This document shows positions 17,520 through 27,094 of a DNA stretch of 64,000 nt, piece by piece. The stretch lies in the NCBI RefSeq assembly GCF_002153745.1, contig NZ_JOPL01000050.1, forward strand, positions 1 to 64,000, read 5' to 3'. The translations under genes were made by a program, and so were the position numbers. How positions within the stretch are numbered: the stretch's first letter is position 1; every line of letters starts with the position of its first letter. The notes under the pieces were generated by a model. It was not told the origin of the DNA, made no database searches, and saw only the letters and a program-made list of their open reading frames with translations. This stretch comes from Acetobacter sp. DsW_063 (GTDB taxonomy: Bacteria > Pseudomonadota > Alphaproteobacteria > Acetobacterales > Acetobacteraceae).

Positions 17520-18869
17520 ATGGTGCCGCGTTATTCGAGACCCGCGATGTCGGCCATATGGGCCCCCGAGAACCGCTATCGGATCTGGTTCGAGATCGAG
17601 GCGCTGGCTTGCGAGGCGATGGCGGAGCTGGGCGAGATTCCGAAGGAATCCGCCCGCACGATCCGCGAGCGTGGAGACGCGGCGATGGCTGCCTTCTCCA
17701 GTGCCGACCTGGACCGGATCGACGCGATCGAGGCGGAGACCCGCCACGACGTCATCGCGTTTTTGACGTGGCTCGCCGAGAAGATCGGGCCGGACAGCCG
17801 CTTCGTGCACCTGGGCATGACATCTTCCGACGTGCTGGACACCTGTCTCGCGGTGCAGTTGACGCAGGCGACGGACATCCTGCTAGAAGGTCTGGACTCG
17901 GTTCTCGTTGCGCTGAAGAAACAGGCGTTCGCGCATAAATACACGCTGACCATCGGCCGCAGCCACGCCATTCACGCCGAGCCCACCTCGTTCGGTCTGA
18001 AGATGGCGGGGCATTATGCGGAGTTCGTCCGGAATCGGGAGCGCCTGCTGACGGCGCGCGCGGAAATCGCGACCTGCGCCATTTCCGGCGCGGTGGGCAC
18101 GTTCGCCCATCTCGACCCGAAGATCGAAGAGTTCGTCGCCGCCAAGCTTGGTCTGAAGATCGAGCCGGTTTCCACGCAGGTCATCCCGCGCGACCGCCAT
18201 GCCGCCTATTTCTGCGCGCTCGCCGTCATCGCCAGCGGCATAGAGCGTCTGGCGACCGAAGTGCGCCACCTCCAGCGTTCGGAAGTGCGGGAGGCCGAGG
18301 AGTTCTTCCATCCGGGTCAGAAGGGCTCGTCGGCGATGCCGCACAAGCGCAACCCGGTGCTGTCGGAAAACCTGACGGGTTTGGCGCGCCTCATCCGCTC
18401 GCATGTCGTTCCTGCACTGGAGAACGTCGCCCTGTGGCATGAGCGCGACATCAGCCACTCCGCCGTCGAGCGCAATATCTGCCCGGACGGCACGATCGGA
18501 CTCGATTTCGCGCTCGCGCGTCTCGCGGGGATGATGGACAAGCTGGTCGTCTACCCGGAGCAGATGGCGGCGAATTTGGAGAGCCTCGGGGGCGTCGTGC
18601 ACTCGGGCGAAGTGCTTCTTGCGCTCGCCCGCGCTGGCGTGCTTCGCGAGGACGCATACAAGATCGTCCAACGCTGCGCGATGGCGACCTGGACAAAGCT
18701 CGGTAAGCCGGAAGGCCGCAGTTTCCGTGAAAATCTGGGCGACGACCCAGACATCGTGGGCAAGGTGGCGCCGGAAGTGCTCGACGCGGCGATGGACAGC
18801 CGCGCGCACCTGAAGGCGGTGGATGCGCGTTTCCGTCTCGTGTTCGGGGAACCCGGCCCGGCGGCCTGA
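17520..18869 (+). CDS. purB: Adenylosuccinate lyase
   Basis: A 449-residue lyase acting twice in purine synthesis: it releases fumarate from SAICAR and from adenylosuccinate. The fumarase/aspartase superfamily signature [11 protein letters not shown] contains the flexible catalytic-loop serine; other family blocks are [42 protein letters not shown] and [18 protein letters not shown]. The ATG at 17520 follows AAGGGAG at the normal distance. purC follows 178 bases downstream, then purS, purQ and purL, so this is the head of a purine run, although the gap to purC could hold a separate promoter. Confidence 0.97.
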   Translation: MVPRYSRPAMSAIWAPENRYRIWFEIEALACEAMAELGEIPKESARTIRERGDAAMAAFSSADLDRIDAIEAETRHDVIAFLTWLAEKIGPDSRFVHLGMTSSDVLDTCLAVQLTQATDILLEGLDSVLVALKKQAFAHKYTLTIGRSHAIHAEPTSFGLKMAGHYAEFVRNRERLLTARAEIATCAISGAVGTFAHLDPKIEEFVAAKLGLKIEPVSTQVIPRDRHAAYFCALAVIASGIERLATEVRHLQRSEVREAEEFFHPGQKGSSAMPHKRNPVLSENLTGLARLIRSHVVPALENVALWHERDISHSAVERNICPDGTIGLDFALARLAGMMDKLVVYPEQMAANLESLGGVVHSGEVLLALARAGVLREDAYKIVQRCAMATWTKLGKPEGRSFRENLGDDPDIVGKVAPEVLDAAMDSRAHLKAVDARFRLVFGEPGPAA

Positions 18870-19047
18870 ACGGCGGTTATGGGGGAGGGCGCGTGGTAAG
18901 CTTTCTCCCGCTGCGCCGTGCATGGGCTGTATCATCCGACGCGGAAGGCTGCTAAGAGGCAGCGCCAACGGGGCCCCCAAGCAGGGGCGACAACAGCACG
19001 GATTCTGCGCCTTGAAGCAGGCCCGTGCGCAGCCAGCAAGGATGACG

Positions 19048-19812
19048 ATGGCCCGCCGCCGCCAGCTTTACGAGGGAAAAGCCAAGATCCTGTTCGAGGG
19101 ACCGGAGCCCGGCACACTCGTGCAGTATTTCAAGGATGACGCGACGGCAGGCAACGGCGCCAAAAAAGGGATCATCACCGGCAAGGGCGTGCTGAACAAC
19201 CGCATCAGCGAGCATGTGATGCTGCGCCTGCAGGAGATCGGCATCCCGACGCACTTCATCCGCCGCATCAACATGCGCGAGCAGTTGATTCGCGAGGTTG
19301 AGATCATTCCGCTTGAGGTCGTGATCCGTAATGTGGCGGCCGGAAGCATCGCCAAGCGCCTCGGAATCCCTGAAGGCACTCGGCTCCCGCGCTCGATCGT
19401 CGAGTATTATTACAAGAACGACTCCCTCAACGACCCGATCGTGGCCGAAGAGCACATCACGGCGTTTGGCTGGGCGTCGACGCACGATATGGACGACATA
19501 GTCGCCATCGCGCTGCGCGTGAACGATTTCCTGTGCGGTCTTTTCGCCGGAGTGGGCATCACGCTGGTGGATTTCAAGCTGGAGTTCGGCCGCTTGTGGG
19601 AAGGCGAGGAGATGCGCATCGTTCTGGCCGATGAGATCTCGCCCGATAACTGCCGCCTGTGGGACGCCAAGACGAGTGAGAAGCTCGACAAGGATCGTTT
19701 CCGGCGCGACATGGGGCGCGTCGAGGAGGCGTATCAGGAGGTCGCACGTCGTCTGGGCATTCTGCCCGAGGCTGGCAATGGCGACCTTAAAGGCCCGGAG
19801 GCCATGCAATAA
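19048..19812 (+). CDS. purC: SAICAR synthase (phosphoribosylaminoimidazole-succinocarboxamide synthase)
   Basis: A 254-residue ATP-dependent ligase joining CAIR and aspartate to form SAICAR. Family blocks: [16 protein letters not shown] at the N-terminus, [41 protein letters not shown] and the signature [15 protein letters not shown] chose ATG 19048, preceded by AAGGA five bases upstream, which gives the usual family length; the frame is open much further upstream into the purB end but that part has no homology. purS starts 61 bases downstream. Confidence 0.97.
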   Translation: MARRRQLYEGKAKILFEGPEPGTLVQYFKDDATAGNGAKKGIITGKGVLNNRISEHVMLRLQEIGIPTHFIRRINMREQLIREVEIIPLEVVIRNVAAGSIAKRLGIPEGTRLPRSIVEYYYKNDSLNDPIVAEEHITAFGWASTHDMDDIVAIALRVNDFLCGLFAGVGITLVDFKLEFGRLWEGEEMRIVLADEISPDNCRLWDAKTSEKLDKDRFRRDMGRVEEAYQEVARRLGILPEAGNGDLKGPEAMQ

Positions 19813-19873
19813 GGCCGGGCCAAAAGGTTGGGGCTTGGTCTGACGTCGGGAAAAGTTCGGAAAAGAGGGTGAT

Positions 19874-20116
19874 ATGAAAGTACGGGTGACGGTTTCGCTG
19901 AAGGAAGGCGTGCTGGATCCGCAGGGCAAGGCCATTGGACACGCACTGCATGTTCTCGACTTTCCCGAAGTTCGTGAGGTTCGCGTGGGCAAGGTGATCG
20001 AGCTGGATCTCGACGAGGCCGACGCCGCGCGTGCGCAGGAGCGCGCCATTGAGATGGCGAAGGGGCTTCTGGCCAATCAGGTCATCGAAGATTTCAGAAC
20101 GGAGATCGTGCAATGA
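19874..20116 (+). CDS. purS: FGAM synthase subunit PurS
   Basis: An 80-residue subunit of the three-part formylglycinamidine ribonucleotide synthase (PurL-PurQ-PurS), which bridges glutaminase and synthetase and helps ammonia transfer. Recognised by MKVRVTVSLKEGVLDPQGKAI-type opening (KVRVTVSLKEGVLDPQGKA), ALHVLDFPEVREVRVGK and the ANQVIEDF end. AAGAGGGTG precedes the ATG. Its stop overlaps the next start as ATGA, and small PurL and PurQ are encoded in the same block, as expected for this subunit type. Confidence 0.96.
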   Translation: MKVRVTVSLKEGVLDPQGKAIGHALHVLDFPEVREVRVGKVIELDLDEADAARAQERAIEMAKGLLANQVIEDFRTEIVQ

Positions 20117-20499
20117 ACCGTGTCCGGACTCTTGCAACGGCTTTCTGCGCCGTAGCAGCGACTTCCCTGCTGGCGTCGGCCGCCGACGCGCAACGTGTCT
20201 CCCCCATGACGGCTGGCAATTTCGGACGCATCTGTTCGAAGCCCGCTGGTGGGCAGATCTGCGACGCGTACATCACCGGCATGGCTGACGCGGGCGCGCT
20301 CGCCAAGGTCAATGACCGCAACGAAGGCGACGCCAACGCGCCGGCGGGCTTCTGCATTCCTCAGGCCGAGACTGGCGTCGCCATGCGCGGCAAGGTCGTC
20401 GCCTGGCTGAAGGGGCACCAGGACTCGCTTTCCAAGCCGGTGGGCGAGGGCGTGTTCATGGCGCTGCATGATTCCTATCCCTGTGGCGGCGCGAAATGA
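20113..20499 (+). CDS. Secreted Rap1a/Tai-like domain protein inside the pur operon
   Basis: A 128-residue protein with a clear Sec signal ([21 protein letters not shown], cleaved after ADAQ) and a small cysteine-containing domain resembling Rap1a/Tai immunity proteins: [21 protein letters not shown], then [22 protein letters not shown] and the terminal LHDSYPC (quoted in pieces). Rap1a-type proteins were described as periplasmic immunity proteins against type VI peptidoglycan amidases, but the domain is widespread and most members are uncharacterised. Its start overlaps the purS stop (ATGA) and its stop overlaps the purQ start (ATGA), so its translation is tied to purine enzymes. No toxin-like partner is visible nearby. 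Confidence 0.8.
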   Translation: MNRVRTLATAFCAVAATSLLASAADAQRVSPMTAGNFGRICSKPAGGQICDAYITGMADAGALAKVNDRNEGDANAPAGFCIPQAETGVAMRGKVVAWLKGHQDSLSKPVGEGVFMALHDSYPCGGAK

Positions 20500-21197
20500 A
20501 AACAGGGATCGTCGTCTTCCCGGGCACTAACCGGGAGCGCGACATGGCGATCGCGCTCCACGGCGTGACCGGGCGCAAGCCGGAAATGTTGTGGCATCGT
20601 GACACGGCGTTGCCTGACCTCGATCTGATCGTGTTGCCAGGCGGCTTCAGCTATGGCGATTATCTGCGTTGCGGCGCGATGGCCGCGCATTCCCCGATCA
20701 TGCGGGAAGTGAAGGCGTTCGCCGAGCGTGGCGGTCATATCCTTGGCGTCTGCAACGGCTTTCAGATTTTGACGGAAGCCGGTCTTCTGCCTGGCGCTCT
20801 GCTGCGTAACGGCGGCATGCGTTTTCTGTCGCAGGATTGCTATCTGCGCGTGGAAACCAGTGAAACGCCGTTCACTCGTCACTGGAAAAAGGGTGACGTG
20901 TTCCGTGCGCCGCTGGCGCATGGCGACGGCAACTACGCGTGCGACACTGAAACGCTTGCGGAACTGGAAGGCGAGGGGCGCGTGGCGTTCCGTTACGCCT
21001 CGGCGGGTGGCGTCGTTGACGCCAGCGATCGCGCGTCCAATCTGAATGGCAGCGTTAACGCCATCGCGGGCGTGATCAGCGCCAATAACCGCATTTGCGG
21101 CATGATGCCGCACCCCGAAGATCTGGTCGATCCGCTGATGGGCGGTGTCGACGGCAAACCGTTATTCGATGGCTTGGTGGAGGCTCTGGTCCGGTGA
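20496..21197 (+). CDS. purQ: FGAM synthase subunit PurQ (glutaminase)
   Basis: A 233-residue class I glutamine amidotransferase supplying ammonia to PurL. The nucleophile cysteine lies in [10 protein letters not shown], and the catalytic His-Glu pair in MMPHPEDL near the C-terminus. The oxyanion region [14 protein letters not shown] is typical. Start and stop overlap the neighbours (ATGA with the Rap1a-like gene, GTGA with purL), consistent with tight stoichiometric coupling in one operon. Confidence 0.97.
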   Translation: MKTGIVVFPGTNRERDMAIALHGVTGRKPEMLWHRDTALPDLDLIVLPGGFSYGDYLRCGAMAAHSPIMREVKAFAERGGHILGVCNGFQILTEAGLLPGALLRNGGMRFLSQDCYLRVETSETPFTRHWKKGDVFRAPLAHGDGNYACDTETLAELEGEGRVAFRYASAGGVVDASDRASNLNGSVNAIAGVISANNRICGMMPHPEDLVDPLMGGVDGKPLFDGLVEALVR

Positions 21198-23404
21198 CTG
21201 CCGCACAGAAGACAGTGGACGCGGCTCTTGCGCGCGAATTCGGGCTGTCCGACGAAGAATACGGTCGCGTCCTGACGATCATGGGCCGCACGCCGTCCCT
21301 GACGGAACTCGGCGTGTTCTCGGTGATGTGGTCGGAGCACTGCTCCTACAAATCGTCCCGCAAGTGGCTGCGCACGCTGCCGACGACGGCGCCGTGGGTG
21401 ATCCACGGGCCGGGCGAAAACGCGGGCGTGGTCGATATCGGCGAGGGACTGGCCGCCATCTTCAAGATGGAGAGCCACAATCACCCGTCCTTCATTGAGC
21501 CTTATCAGGGCGCTGCGACGGGCGTTGGCGGCATCCTGCGCGACGTGTTCACCATGGGCGCGCGCCCTGTCGCCAACCTGAACGCCCTGCGCTTCGGTTC
21601 GCCCGAGAACCCGCGCACGCGGCAGATCGTCGATGGCGTCGTACGTGGCATTGGCGGTTACGGCAACTGCGTCGGCGTGCCGACTGTTGGCGGGGAGGTG
21701 AATTTCCATCCCGCTTATGACGGCAATCCGCTGGTCAATGCGATGACCGTCGGCGTTGCTCGTCAGGACCGAATCTTCCTGTCCGCTGCAGCCGGCGTTG
21801 GCAATCCGGTCGTTTATGTCGGGTCGAAGACGGGCCGCGACGGTATCCACGGCGCGACCATGTCCTCCGCCGAATTCGACGAGAACGCGCTTGCGAAGCG
21901 CCCGACCGTGCAGGTCGGCGATCCGTTCGTCGAGAAGCTGCTGATCGAAGCCTGTCTTGAGTTGATGGCCACCGATGCAATCGTGGCGATTCAGGACATG
22001 GGCGCCGCAGGCCTGACGTCGTCCTCGGTCGAGATGGCCGGGAAGGGCGGGGTCGGCATCGATCTCGATCTGGACGCTGTTCCCCAGCGCGAGCCGGGCA
22101 TGACGGCGTACGAAATGATGCTCTCCGAGAGCCAGGAGCGCATGCTCATGGTGCTCAAGCCGGAGCGGACCGAACTGGCCCGCGCCGTGTTCGAGAAGTG
22201 GGAGCTGGATTTCGCCATTGTCGGTCATCTGACCGATACGGGGCGCATCGTCGTCCGGCATCGCGGCGCGGTGGAGGCGGATATTCCGCTGGATCCGCTG
22301 GCTGATCAGGCGCCGATCTACGATCGTCCGGTTGCGCCGCTGGCTGCGCCGGAAGAGCTCGGTCCGATTCATGATCCGATTGGTCTGGAGCAGTCGCTGC
22401 TACGTCTAATCGGCTGTCCCGATCTGTCGTCGCGTGCGTGGATCTGGAACCAGTATGACAGCGCGGTCGGCGGGCAGACCGTTCGCCGTCCCGGCGGAGC
22501 GGACGCCGCAGTCATCAAGATCGAGGACAGCGAGATCGGCCTCGCTCTGACTACCGACTGCACGCCGCGCTACTGCCGCGCCAATCCTCGCTCGGGTGGG
22601 GCTCAGGCGGTCGCCGAGGCATGGCGCAACATCACCGCGACGGGCGCGAAGCCTCTGGCGGTGACGGACAATCTCAACTTCGGCAACCCGGAAAAACCTG
22701 AAATCATGGCGCAGTTCGTCGCCGCGATCGAAGGCATGGGCGAAGCCTGCCGGGTTCTCGATTTCCCGGTCGTTAGCGGCAACGTGTCTCTCTACAATGA
22801 GACCCGCAATCCCGACGGCTCGACGCAGGCGATCCTGCCGACACCCGCCATCGGCGCGCTTGGCGTTCTCTCGGATGTGCGAAAGACGGTCGGGCTGGCG
22901 CTGCCAAAGTCTGGCGTTCTCGTGTTGGTTGGGGAAACAGGCGGTCATCTCGGGCAGTCGCTCTGGCTGCGCGAGGTGCTTGGTCGTGAAACAGGCGATG
23001 CGCCAGTTGTCGATCTTGAGCGTGAGAAGCGTAACGGCGACTTCGTGCGTGAGCGTATCGCTGCGGGCGAGGTTACCGCGTGCCACGATCTTTCGGACGG
23101 CGGACTTCTGGTTGCGGTCGCCGAAATGGTGATGGCGGGTGGGGTCGGATGCGTCCTGCAATCGGCGGAATCGGGCATACGTCCGGAGGCGTTCTGGTTC
23201 GGCGAAGATCAGGCCCGCTATCTGGTCGCCATTGAAGGCGACGCCGACGCACTGATCGCGCAGGCGAAAGCGCAGAGCGTTTCCGCGCGTGTGATCGCGA
23301 CAATCGGCGGAGACGGTTTGACTTTGCCCAATGGCGCTACAATATCCATTGCGCGCCTGCGTTCCGCGAACGAGGCATTTTTCCCCGGTCTGATGGAAGC
23401 GTGA
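21194..23404 (+). CDS. purL: FGAM synthase subunit PurL (small type)
   Basis: A 736-residue ATP-dependent synthetase converting FGAR to FGAM with ammonia from PurQ. It is the short PurL that works with separate PurQ and PurS. Motifs seen: [51 protein letters not shown] (short piece MESHNHPS), [29 protein letters not shown], and [16 protein letters not shown]. The GTG at 21194 overlaps the purQ stop by GTGA and gives the standard N-terminus; earlier in-frame codons belong to purQ. Confidence 0.97.
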   Translation: MTAAQKTVDAALAREFGLSDEEYGRVLTIMGRTPSLTELGVFSVMWSEHCSYKSSRKWLRTLPTTAPWVIHGPGENAGVVDIGEGLAAIFKMESHNHPSFIEPYQGAATGVGGILRDVFTMGARPVANLNALRFGSPENPRTRQIVDGVVRGIGGYGNCVGVPTVGGEVNFHPAYDGNPLVNAMTVGVARQDRIFLSAAAGVGNPVVYVGSKTGRDGIHGATMSSAEFDENALAKRPTVQVGDPFVEKLLIEACLELMATDAIVAIQDMGAAGLTSSSVEMAGKGGVGIDLDLDAVPQREPGMTAYEMMLSESQERMLMVLKPERTELARAVFEKWELDFAIVGHLTDTGRIVVRHRGAVEADIPLDPLADQAPIYDRPVAPLAAPEELGPIHDPIGLEQSLLRLIGCPDLSSRAWIWNQYDSAVGGQTVRRPGGADAAVIKIEDSEIGLALTTDCTPRYCRANPRSGGAQAVAEAWRNITATGAKPLAVTDNLNFGNPEKPEIMAQFVAAIEGMGEACRVLDFPVVSGNVSLYNETRNPDGSTQAILPTPAIGALGVLSDVRKTVGLALPKSGVLVLVGETGGHLGQSLWLREVLGRETGDAPVVDLEREKRNGDFVRERIAAGEVTACHDLSDGGLLVAVAEMVMAGGVGCVLQSAESGIRPEAFWFGEDQARYLVAIEGDADALIAQAKAQSVSARVIATIGGDGLTLPNGATISIARLRSANEAFFPGLMEA

Positions 23405-23463
23405 CGGCTCGGGCCGTCGTCCCCTTCCTGGCGGCCCGCAGAACGTACACGGAGACTACCCCG

Positions 23464-23694
23464 ATGGCCATGCAGGCGTCCGAGATTGAAGCCTATATCC
23501 GCAAGGCGATCCCCGACGCCGTCGTGAGGATCGAAGACCTGGCGGGTGATGGCGACCACTACGCCTGCACCGTTATCAGCGAAGCATTTCGCGGGCTTTC
23601 GCGCGTAAAGCAGCATAAGCTCGTTTACAATTCGCTCGAAGGCCACATGGGCGGCACGCTGCACGCGCTCGCGTTGCAGACCGCCGCTCCCTGA
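23464..23694 (+). CDS. bolA: BolA-family protein
   Basis: A 76-residue BolA/IbaG-type protein: EIEAYIRKAIPDAVVRIEDL, DGDHYACTVISEAFRGLSRVKQHKLVY and a conserved histidine in VKQHKLVYN (quoted in pieces). BolA proteins bind an Fe-S cluster together with a monothiol glutaredoxin, and such a glutaredoxin is encoded 111 bases downstream. The ATG at 23464 has GGAG about nine bases upstream; the longer frame from 23401 overlaps the purL end and is unlikely. Probably a partner in iron-sulfur trafficking or iron sensing. Confidence 0.9.
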   Translation: MAMQASEIEAYIRKAIPDAVVRIEDLAGDGDHYACTVISEAFRGLSRVKQHKLVYNSLEGHMGGTLHALALQTAAP

Positions 23695-23805
23695 GGTTCT
23701 GCCTTGCTTTTCTGCCCTGCACGCCCGTCGGCGGGGTGTCTTGAATCGGACGCCGACTTTTGCGTCCGCAGCCATTGGCCACTGCCAGAAAAAGGAATCT
23801 GAACG

Positions 23806-24141
23806 ATGTCCACCCCCGTAGCCGAGCGTATTCAGGCGCAGATCGACGCCAATCCGGTTATGCTGTTCATGAAGGGAACGGCGGACTTCCCGCAGTGCGG
23901 TTTCTCTGCGCGTGTCGTGCAGATTCTCAATCACCTGGGGGTTCCGTTCAAGGACGAAAATGTCCTCGCCGATCCGGAGCTGCGCGACGGGATCAAGACC
24001 TTCTCTGACTGGCCGACGATCCCGCAGCTTTATGTAAAGGGTGAATTCGTTGGCGGGTGTGACATCGTCACCGAAATGGCGAAGTCTGGTGAGTTGCAGA
24101 CCCTGTTCGTCGAAAACGGAATCGTTTCCGCTCCGGTCTGA
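23806..24141 (+). CDS. grxD: Monothiol glutaredoxin, CGFS type
   Basis: A 111-residue Grx4/GrxD-like protein with the CGFS active site (cysteine about residue 31 in [11 protein letters not shown]), the MLFMKGT opening, [20 protein letters not shown] and the C-terminal glutathione-binding region. Monothiol CGFS glutaredoxins bind a [2Fe-2S] cluster with glutathione and pair with BolA. AAAGGAATCTGAACG supplies the ribosome-binding site. Together with bolA upstream it forms a Fe-S delivery pair placed at the end of the purine run, as in many alphaproteobacteria; PurL-downstream placement is commonly seen there. Confidence 0.96.
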   Translation: MSTPVAERIQAQIDANPVMLFMKGTADFPQCGFSARVVQILNHLGVPFKDENVLADPELRDGIKTFSDWPTIPQLYVKGEFVGGCDIVTEMAKSGELQTLFVENGIVSAPV

Positions 24142-24153
24142 TTGCAGAGAGTA

Positions 24154-24184
24154 GGGTCGGCTTGTTCTTCAACGAAGTCGACCC
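24154..24184 (+). other. Hairpin after grxD
   Basis: GGGTCGGCTT (24154-24163) pairs with AAGTCGACCC (24175-24184), one G-U pair included, and an inner GTT/AAC pairing is possible. It begins 12 bases after the grxD stop but has no T run, so it may stabilise the 3' end rather than terminate. Confidence 0.4.
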
Positions 24185-24217
24185 GATAAAAACTGGCTAT
24201 TTCATGGCGGAGTTGGG

Positions 24218-24245
24218 CCAGATTTCCAGATAAATCTGGTTGTTC
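24218..24245 (+). terminator. Weak terminator candidate after grxD
   Basis: CCAGATTT (24218-24225), six-base loop, AAATCTGG (24232-24239), followed by TTGTT. Short stem and poor T run; could end the grxD transcript together with the preceding hairpin. Confidence 0.4.
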
Positions 24246-24295
24246 CGGCTTGCTCGCCAATTCAGGTTCATTGTATCGTCTCTTTGAAATGTAAT

Positions 24296-24622
24296 ATGAG
24301 AGTTGCAATGACTGGGATGCTCCGCAAGCTGTCGATATTCGCTCTTGGCACAGTTGCTGTGGGTGCGTTTTACGGAGCGAAGCCCGCTCACGCCGAACGG
24401 ATCATCTCTGATTACGAGGCGAGCCGCCTCACGCTGGCGTCCTTGACCGCTGCTCCGCCGGTTTATCACGTCGTGCATCATGTGGCTGCGCGCTCTCGTG
24501 CGGCGTCTGCGCACCAGTATGCGTCCTCGCGCAGCTATTCTCATGGTCTCGTGCATCTTGCGGCTTATCACAGCCCCCGGAAAGCCGCTTCTCATGCTCG
24601 TGCGGTACGTCACCGCACCTGA
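24296..24622 (+). CDS. Small secreted His-rich protein, unknown
   Basis: About 108 residues: a Sec signal peptide (LRKLSIFALGTVAVGAF, cleavage near PAHA) and a mature chain rich in His, Ala, Ser, Tyr and Arg, with repeated H-x and HH pairs (YHVVHHVAARSR, SYSHGLVHLAAYH) and a basic end. No domain is recognised; a periplasmic metal-binding or structural role is possible but unproven. ATG 24296 is the first ATG; 24308 and 24317 are also usable and keep the signal peptide. It is convergent with the YraN-like gene. Confidence 0.6.
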   Translation: MRVAMTGMLRKLSIFALGTVAVGAFYGAKPAHAERIISDYEASRLTLASLTAAPPVYHVVHHVAARSRAASAHQYASSRSYSHGLVHLAAYHSPRKAASHARAVRHRT

Positions 24623-24673
24623 TTTGAGAGCTAACGCTCTTCCTGAATAGCCCACGAAGTAGGTTGTATTCCT

Positions 24674-25075
24674 CTACTGCAACCGAAAAGCGTCGTGGAT
24701 GTGGGCTGCGCGCCCGTGTCCATCGATCACGATAACGTCGAACGAAATCTCTTCGTAACACCACTGTGGATGGCTTGCGAGAAGCGCCTCGGCGGCTCCC
24801 ATAATACGAGCCTGCTGGCGTGACGTGACTGACATGGCGGCCACCGTTAACGAGGCGCGGGCTTTCACCTCGACGAACGCCAGCATTCCCTCACGGGAAA
24901 TAACGAGGTCGATTTCTCCTCGCGCGGTTCTGGCTCGCCGCAATAATATTTTCCAGCCTTCCGACGTCAAAAGCGTTTCAGCCTGAGCCTCGGCAGTCAA
25001 GCCGACGCGATAAGATCTTTCGCCACGCCGCGCGAGGCTCTGCTTCAACTGGGTTTTTGTTGGCTTTTGCATCAT
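24674..25075 (-). CDS. YraN/UPF0102 endonuclease-like protein
   Basis: A 133-residue member of UPF0102 (YraN), a PD-(D/E)XK-fold family of unknown function often considered Holliday-junction-resolvase-like. Marks: RGERSYRVGLTAEAQAETLL at the N-terminus, GWKILLRRART, the catalytic-type core GEIDLVISREGMLAFVEVKAR (pieces GEIDLV and FVEVKAR holding Asp, Glu and Lys), and a C-terminal SFDVIVIDG strand. ATG ATG at 25075/25072 is preceded by GGGCGG. The gene is often near methyltransferase RsmI in other bacteria, but not here. Confidence 0.85.
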   Translation of the reverse strand: MMQKPTKTQLKQSLARRGERSYRVGLTAEAQAETLLTSEGWKILLRRARTARGEIDLVISREGMLAFVEVKARASLTVAAMSVTSRQQARIMGAAEALLASHPQWCYEEISFDVIVIDGHGRAAHIHDAFRLQ

Positions 25076-25276
25076 TGCCGCCCAGCATACGCTATGCAAA
25101 TGAAGTAGTGATGAATGAGAGACGCTTCATCTAGAGCCATACCCGGTTGTGTCGTATTTACCTCGTTGTTTTGGCGAGTATTTCCTCCGACGAACTGACT
25201 CAATCCGATCGAATGATGTTCTGGATCAAGCGCGGAGGGGACAGTTCTGGAGTTTTCAGCACTCAACGTTCTGAAT

Positions 25277-26665
25277 ATGACGCTCTCCGCGCTTCGTGTG
25301 CTTCTCGCGATGGCAGTGACCATTCACGTATTGCTTACAAAGCGCGATACAGCAGCGGCGATCGGTTGGATCGGGATGGCCGCGTTGATGCCGGTTCTTG
25401 GTTCAATTCTTTACCTGATGTTTGGCATCAACCGTGTGAAGCGTCTGGCTCGCAAGCTTGTCAGACAACGTGGCGCCCCGGGTTCGGCGCCAGCCACGCG
25501 ATGGCAGAAGAGCGTTGAGGGACGGTTCGCGCCTTTGGCGAGCATGGTCGGGAAACTGACCAGCCGCTCGCTCGTAGGCGGGAACAATATCGAAATGCTG
25601 CATGATGGGGACGAGGCTTACCCGGCAATGCTGGATGCAATCCAGCGCGCGAACACCAGTGTCCTGTTGTGTTCTTATATCTTCCGGGCGGATCGGGTAG
25701 GCGGACTGTTTATTGACGCGTTGATTGACGCCCACAACCGGGGCGTCGCCGTGCGGGTTCTGGTCGATGGCGTCGGCGCCGGCTATTTCTCTTGCCCCAC
25801 CGCTCGGCGTCTCCGTCGGGCGGGCGTTCCCTGCGGGCGTTTTATGCATTCACTGCTCCCGTGGAGCATGCCGTTTATAAATCTGCGTAATCACAGAAAA
25901 AGCCTGATTATTGACGGTGTTCTGGGGTTCATCGGCGGCTTGAACATAGGGGATGAGAATATGGTCGCTGACCGTCCCCGCGATCCTGTGTCGGACACGC
26001 ACTTTCGGGTGCGAGGGCCGATCGTTCGGCAACTGGCGGCTGCCTTCGCATGGGACTGGACCTTCACCGAGGGGGAGGATCTGGCCGGACCGACATATTT
26101 TCCCGATATCGACGCCAGTGGGACGGATCTGATGCGGATCGTGACCGCCGGCCCCGACACTGATCTCGAAAAAATAGAGTTCGTCATGTTACAGGCCATG
26201 ACGCTCGCCAGAAGCAGCATCCGCTTGATGACGCCGTATTTTCTACCCGGCACGCGGCTTTCGACTGAGCTTTGTCTGGCCGCACTGAGAGGGGTCACTG
26301 TCGATATCGTCATCCCGCAGCGGAGTAACCATGTGGTCATGGACTGGGCCTGTCGAGCGGATATCCACCCGGTGCTGGACGCCGGCTGCAGGGTTTGGTC
26401 GGCGTCACCCCCGTTCAATCACTCCAAGCTGCTGGTCGTGGATCGGGAGTGGTCGTTCGTGGGAAGCTCAAATCTTGACATGCGCAGCCTGCGCCTGAAT
26501 TTTGAAATCAACCTTGAAACCTATAATGCGGAATTTTCGCAAAGGGTCGATGACTTCATCGTCGGGCATTGTGACCGGCGGGTTACGCATCATGATCTTG
26601 ATAAACGAAATTATCTAATGAAACTGCGAGACTCCGGGGCAAGACTTCTTTCGCCATATCTCTGA
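25277..26665 (+). CDS. cls: Cardiolipin synthase (phospholipase D family)
   Basis: A 462-residue membrane enzyme condensing two phosphatidylglycerols (or PG and PE) into cardiolipin. The N-terminus has two membrane segments (AMAVTIHVLLTKRD, WIGMAALMPVLGSILYLMFG) followed by NRVKRLARK. Two HKD catalytic motifs are present: NHRKSLIIDG near residue 205 and NHSKLLVVDR near residue 380, each followed by the conserved GG/GS-N region (GGLNIGDEN, GSSNLDMRS). The ATG at 25277 lacks a good ribosome-binding site; GGAGGGG at 25234-25240 instead lies six bases before an in-frame CTG at 25247, which would add ten residues. Confidence 0.93.
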   Translation: MTLSALRVLLAMAVTIHVLLTKRDTAAAIGWIGMAALMPVLGSILYLMFGINRVKRLARKLVRQRGAPGSAPATRWQKSVEGRFAPLASMVGKLTSRSLVGGNNIEMLHDGDEAYPAMLDAIQRANTSVLLCSYIFRADRVGGLFIDALIDAHNRGVAVRVLVDGVGAGYFSCPTARRLRRAGVPCGRFMHSLLPWSMPFINLRNHRKSLIIDGVLGFIGGLNIGDENMVADRPRDPVSDTHFRVRGPIVRQLAAAFAWDWTFTEGEDLAGPTYFPDIDASGTDLMRIVTAGPDTDLEKIEFVMLQAMTLARSSIRLMTPYFLPGTRLSTELCLAALRGVTVDIVIPQRSNHVVMDWACRADIHPVLDAGCRVWSASPPFNHSKLLVVDREWSFVGSSNLDMRSLRLNFEINLETYNAEFSQRVDDFIVGHCDRRVTHHDLDKRNYLMKLRDSGARLLSPYL

Positions 26666-27094
26666 AGAAAACGCTCGGGTGTTGTTTGCGCAAGTTTGGC
26701 TGCTGGTTGGCAATTGTTAAAGTTGTAAAGACGTGATGCGACCTTGAGATGTTGCTGTGTTGAGCCCGGCACAGTCATGGAAAGGGACGAAACCGTTAAT
26801 ATTTCGTTTTGTGAGACTGCTCTGTCGCAAAATACTCCGTTTTTGGTAAAATTTTCTATAATATCTCATTTATGTACACGTGTATTATGTGCTTGTATTC
26901 CGAGACTGAGGCCATCCTGAATCGCGACGTGGGTAGCCTGCGGAGGCGCAGCCAGCGGCGTTGCGCCGTCCGAAATGTGTGCCGCCGACGTTGAGGACGC
27001 TATGGGCCCGTTCAGGAGAAATCTCCGCGCAGTCGCGGTGGTGATGTATGCGGGTTTAGCCAAATCGTTTTCGCGCTCGCGGTATCTGATCCGT
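26666..27094. other. AT-rich intergenic region before the hydrolase gene
   Basis: Between cls and the hydrolase no gene is supported. It contains a consensus-like -10 hexamer TATAAT at 26857-26862 without a convincing -35, a 10-base palindrome TACACGTGTA at 26875-26884, and ACCGTTAATATTT at 26792-26804, which differs at one base from part of the 16-base motif shared by 9062-9077 and 46993-47008. A GAGGA site just before ATG 27002 shows that translation may start inside this stretch. Confidence 0.4.

Noticed and set aside
18823-19047. Upstream extension of purC and overlap with purB end
   Set aside because: The first 75 codons of the long frame have no PurC homology and overlap purB; the ATG at 19048 with AAGGA is the real start.
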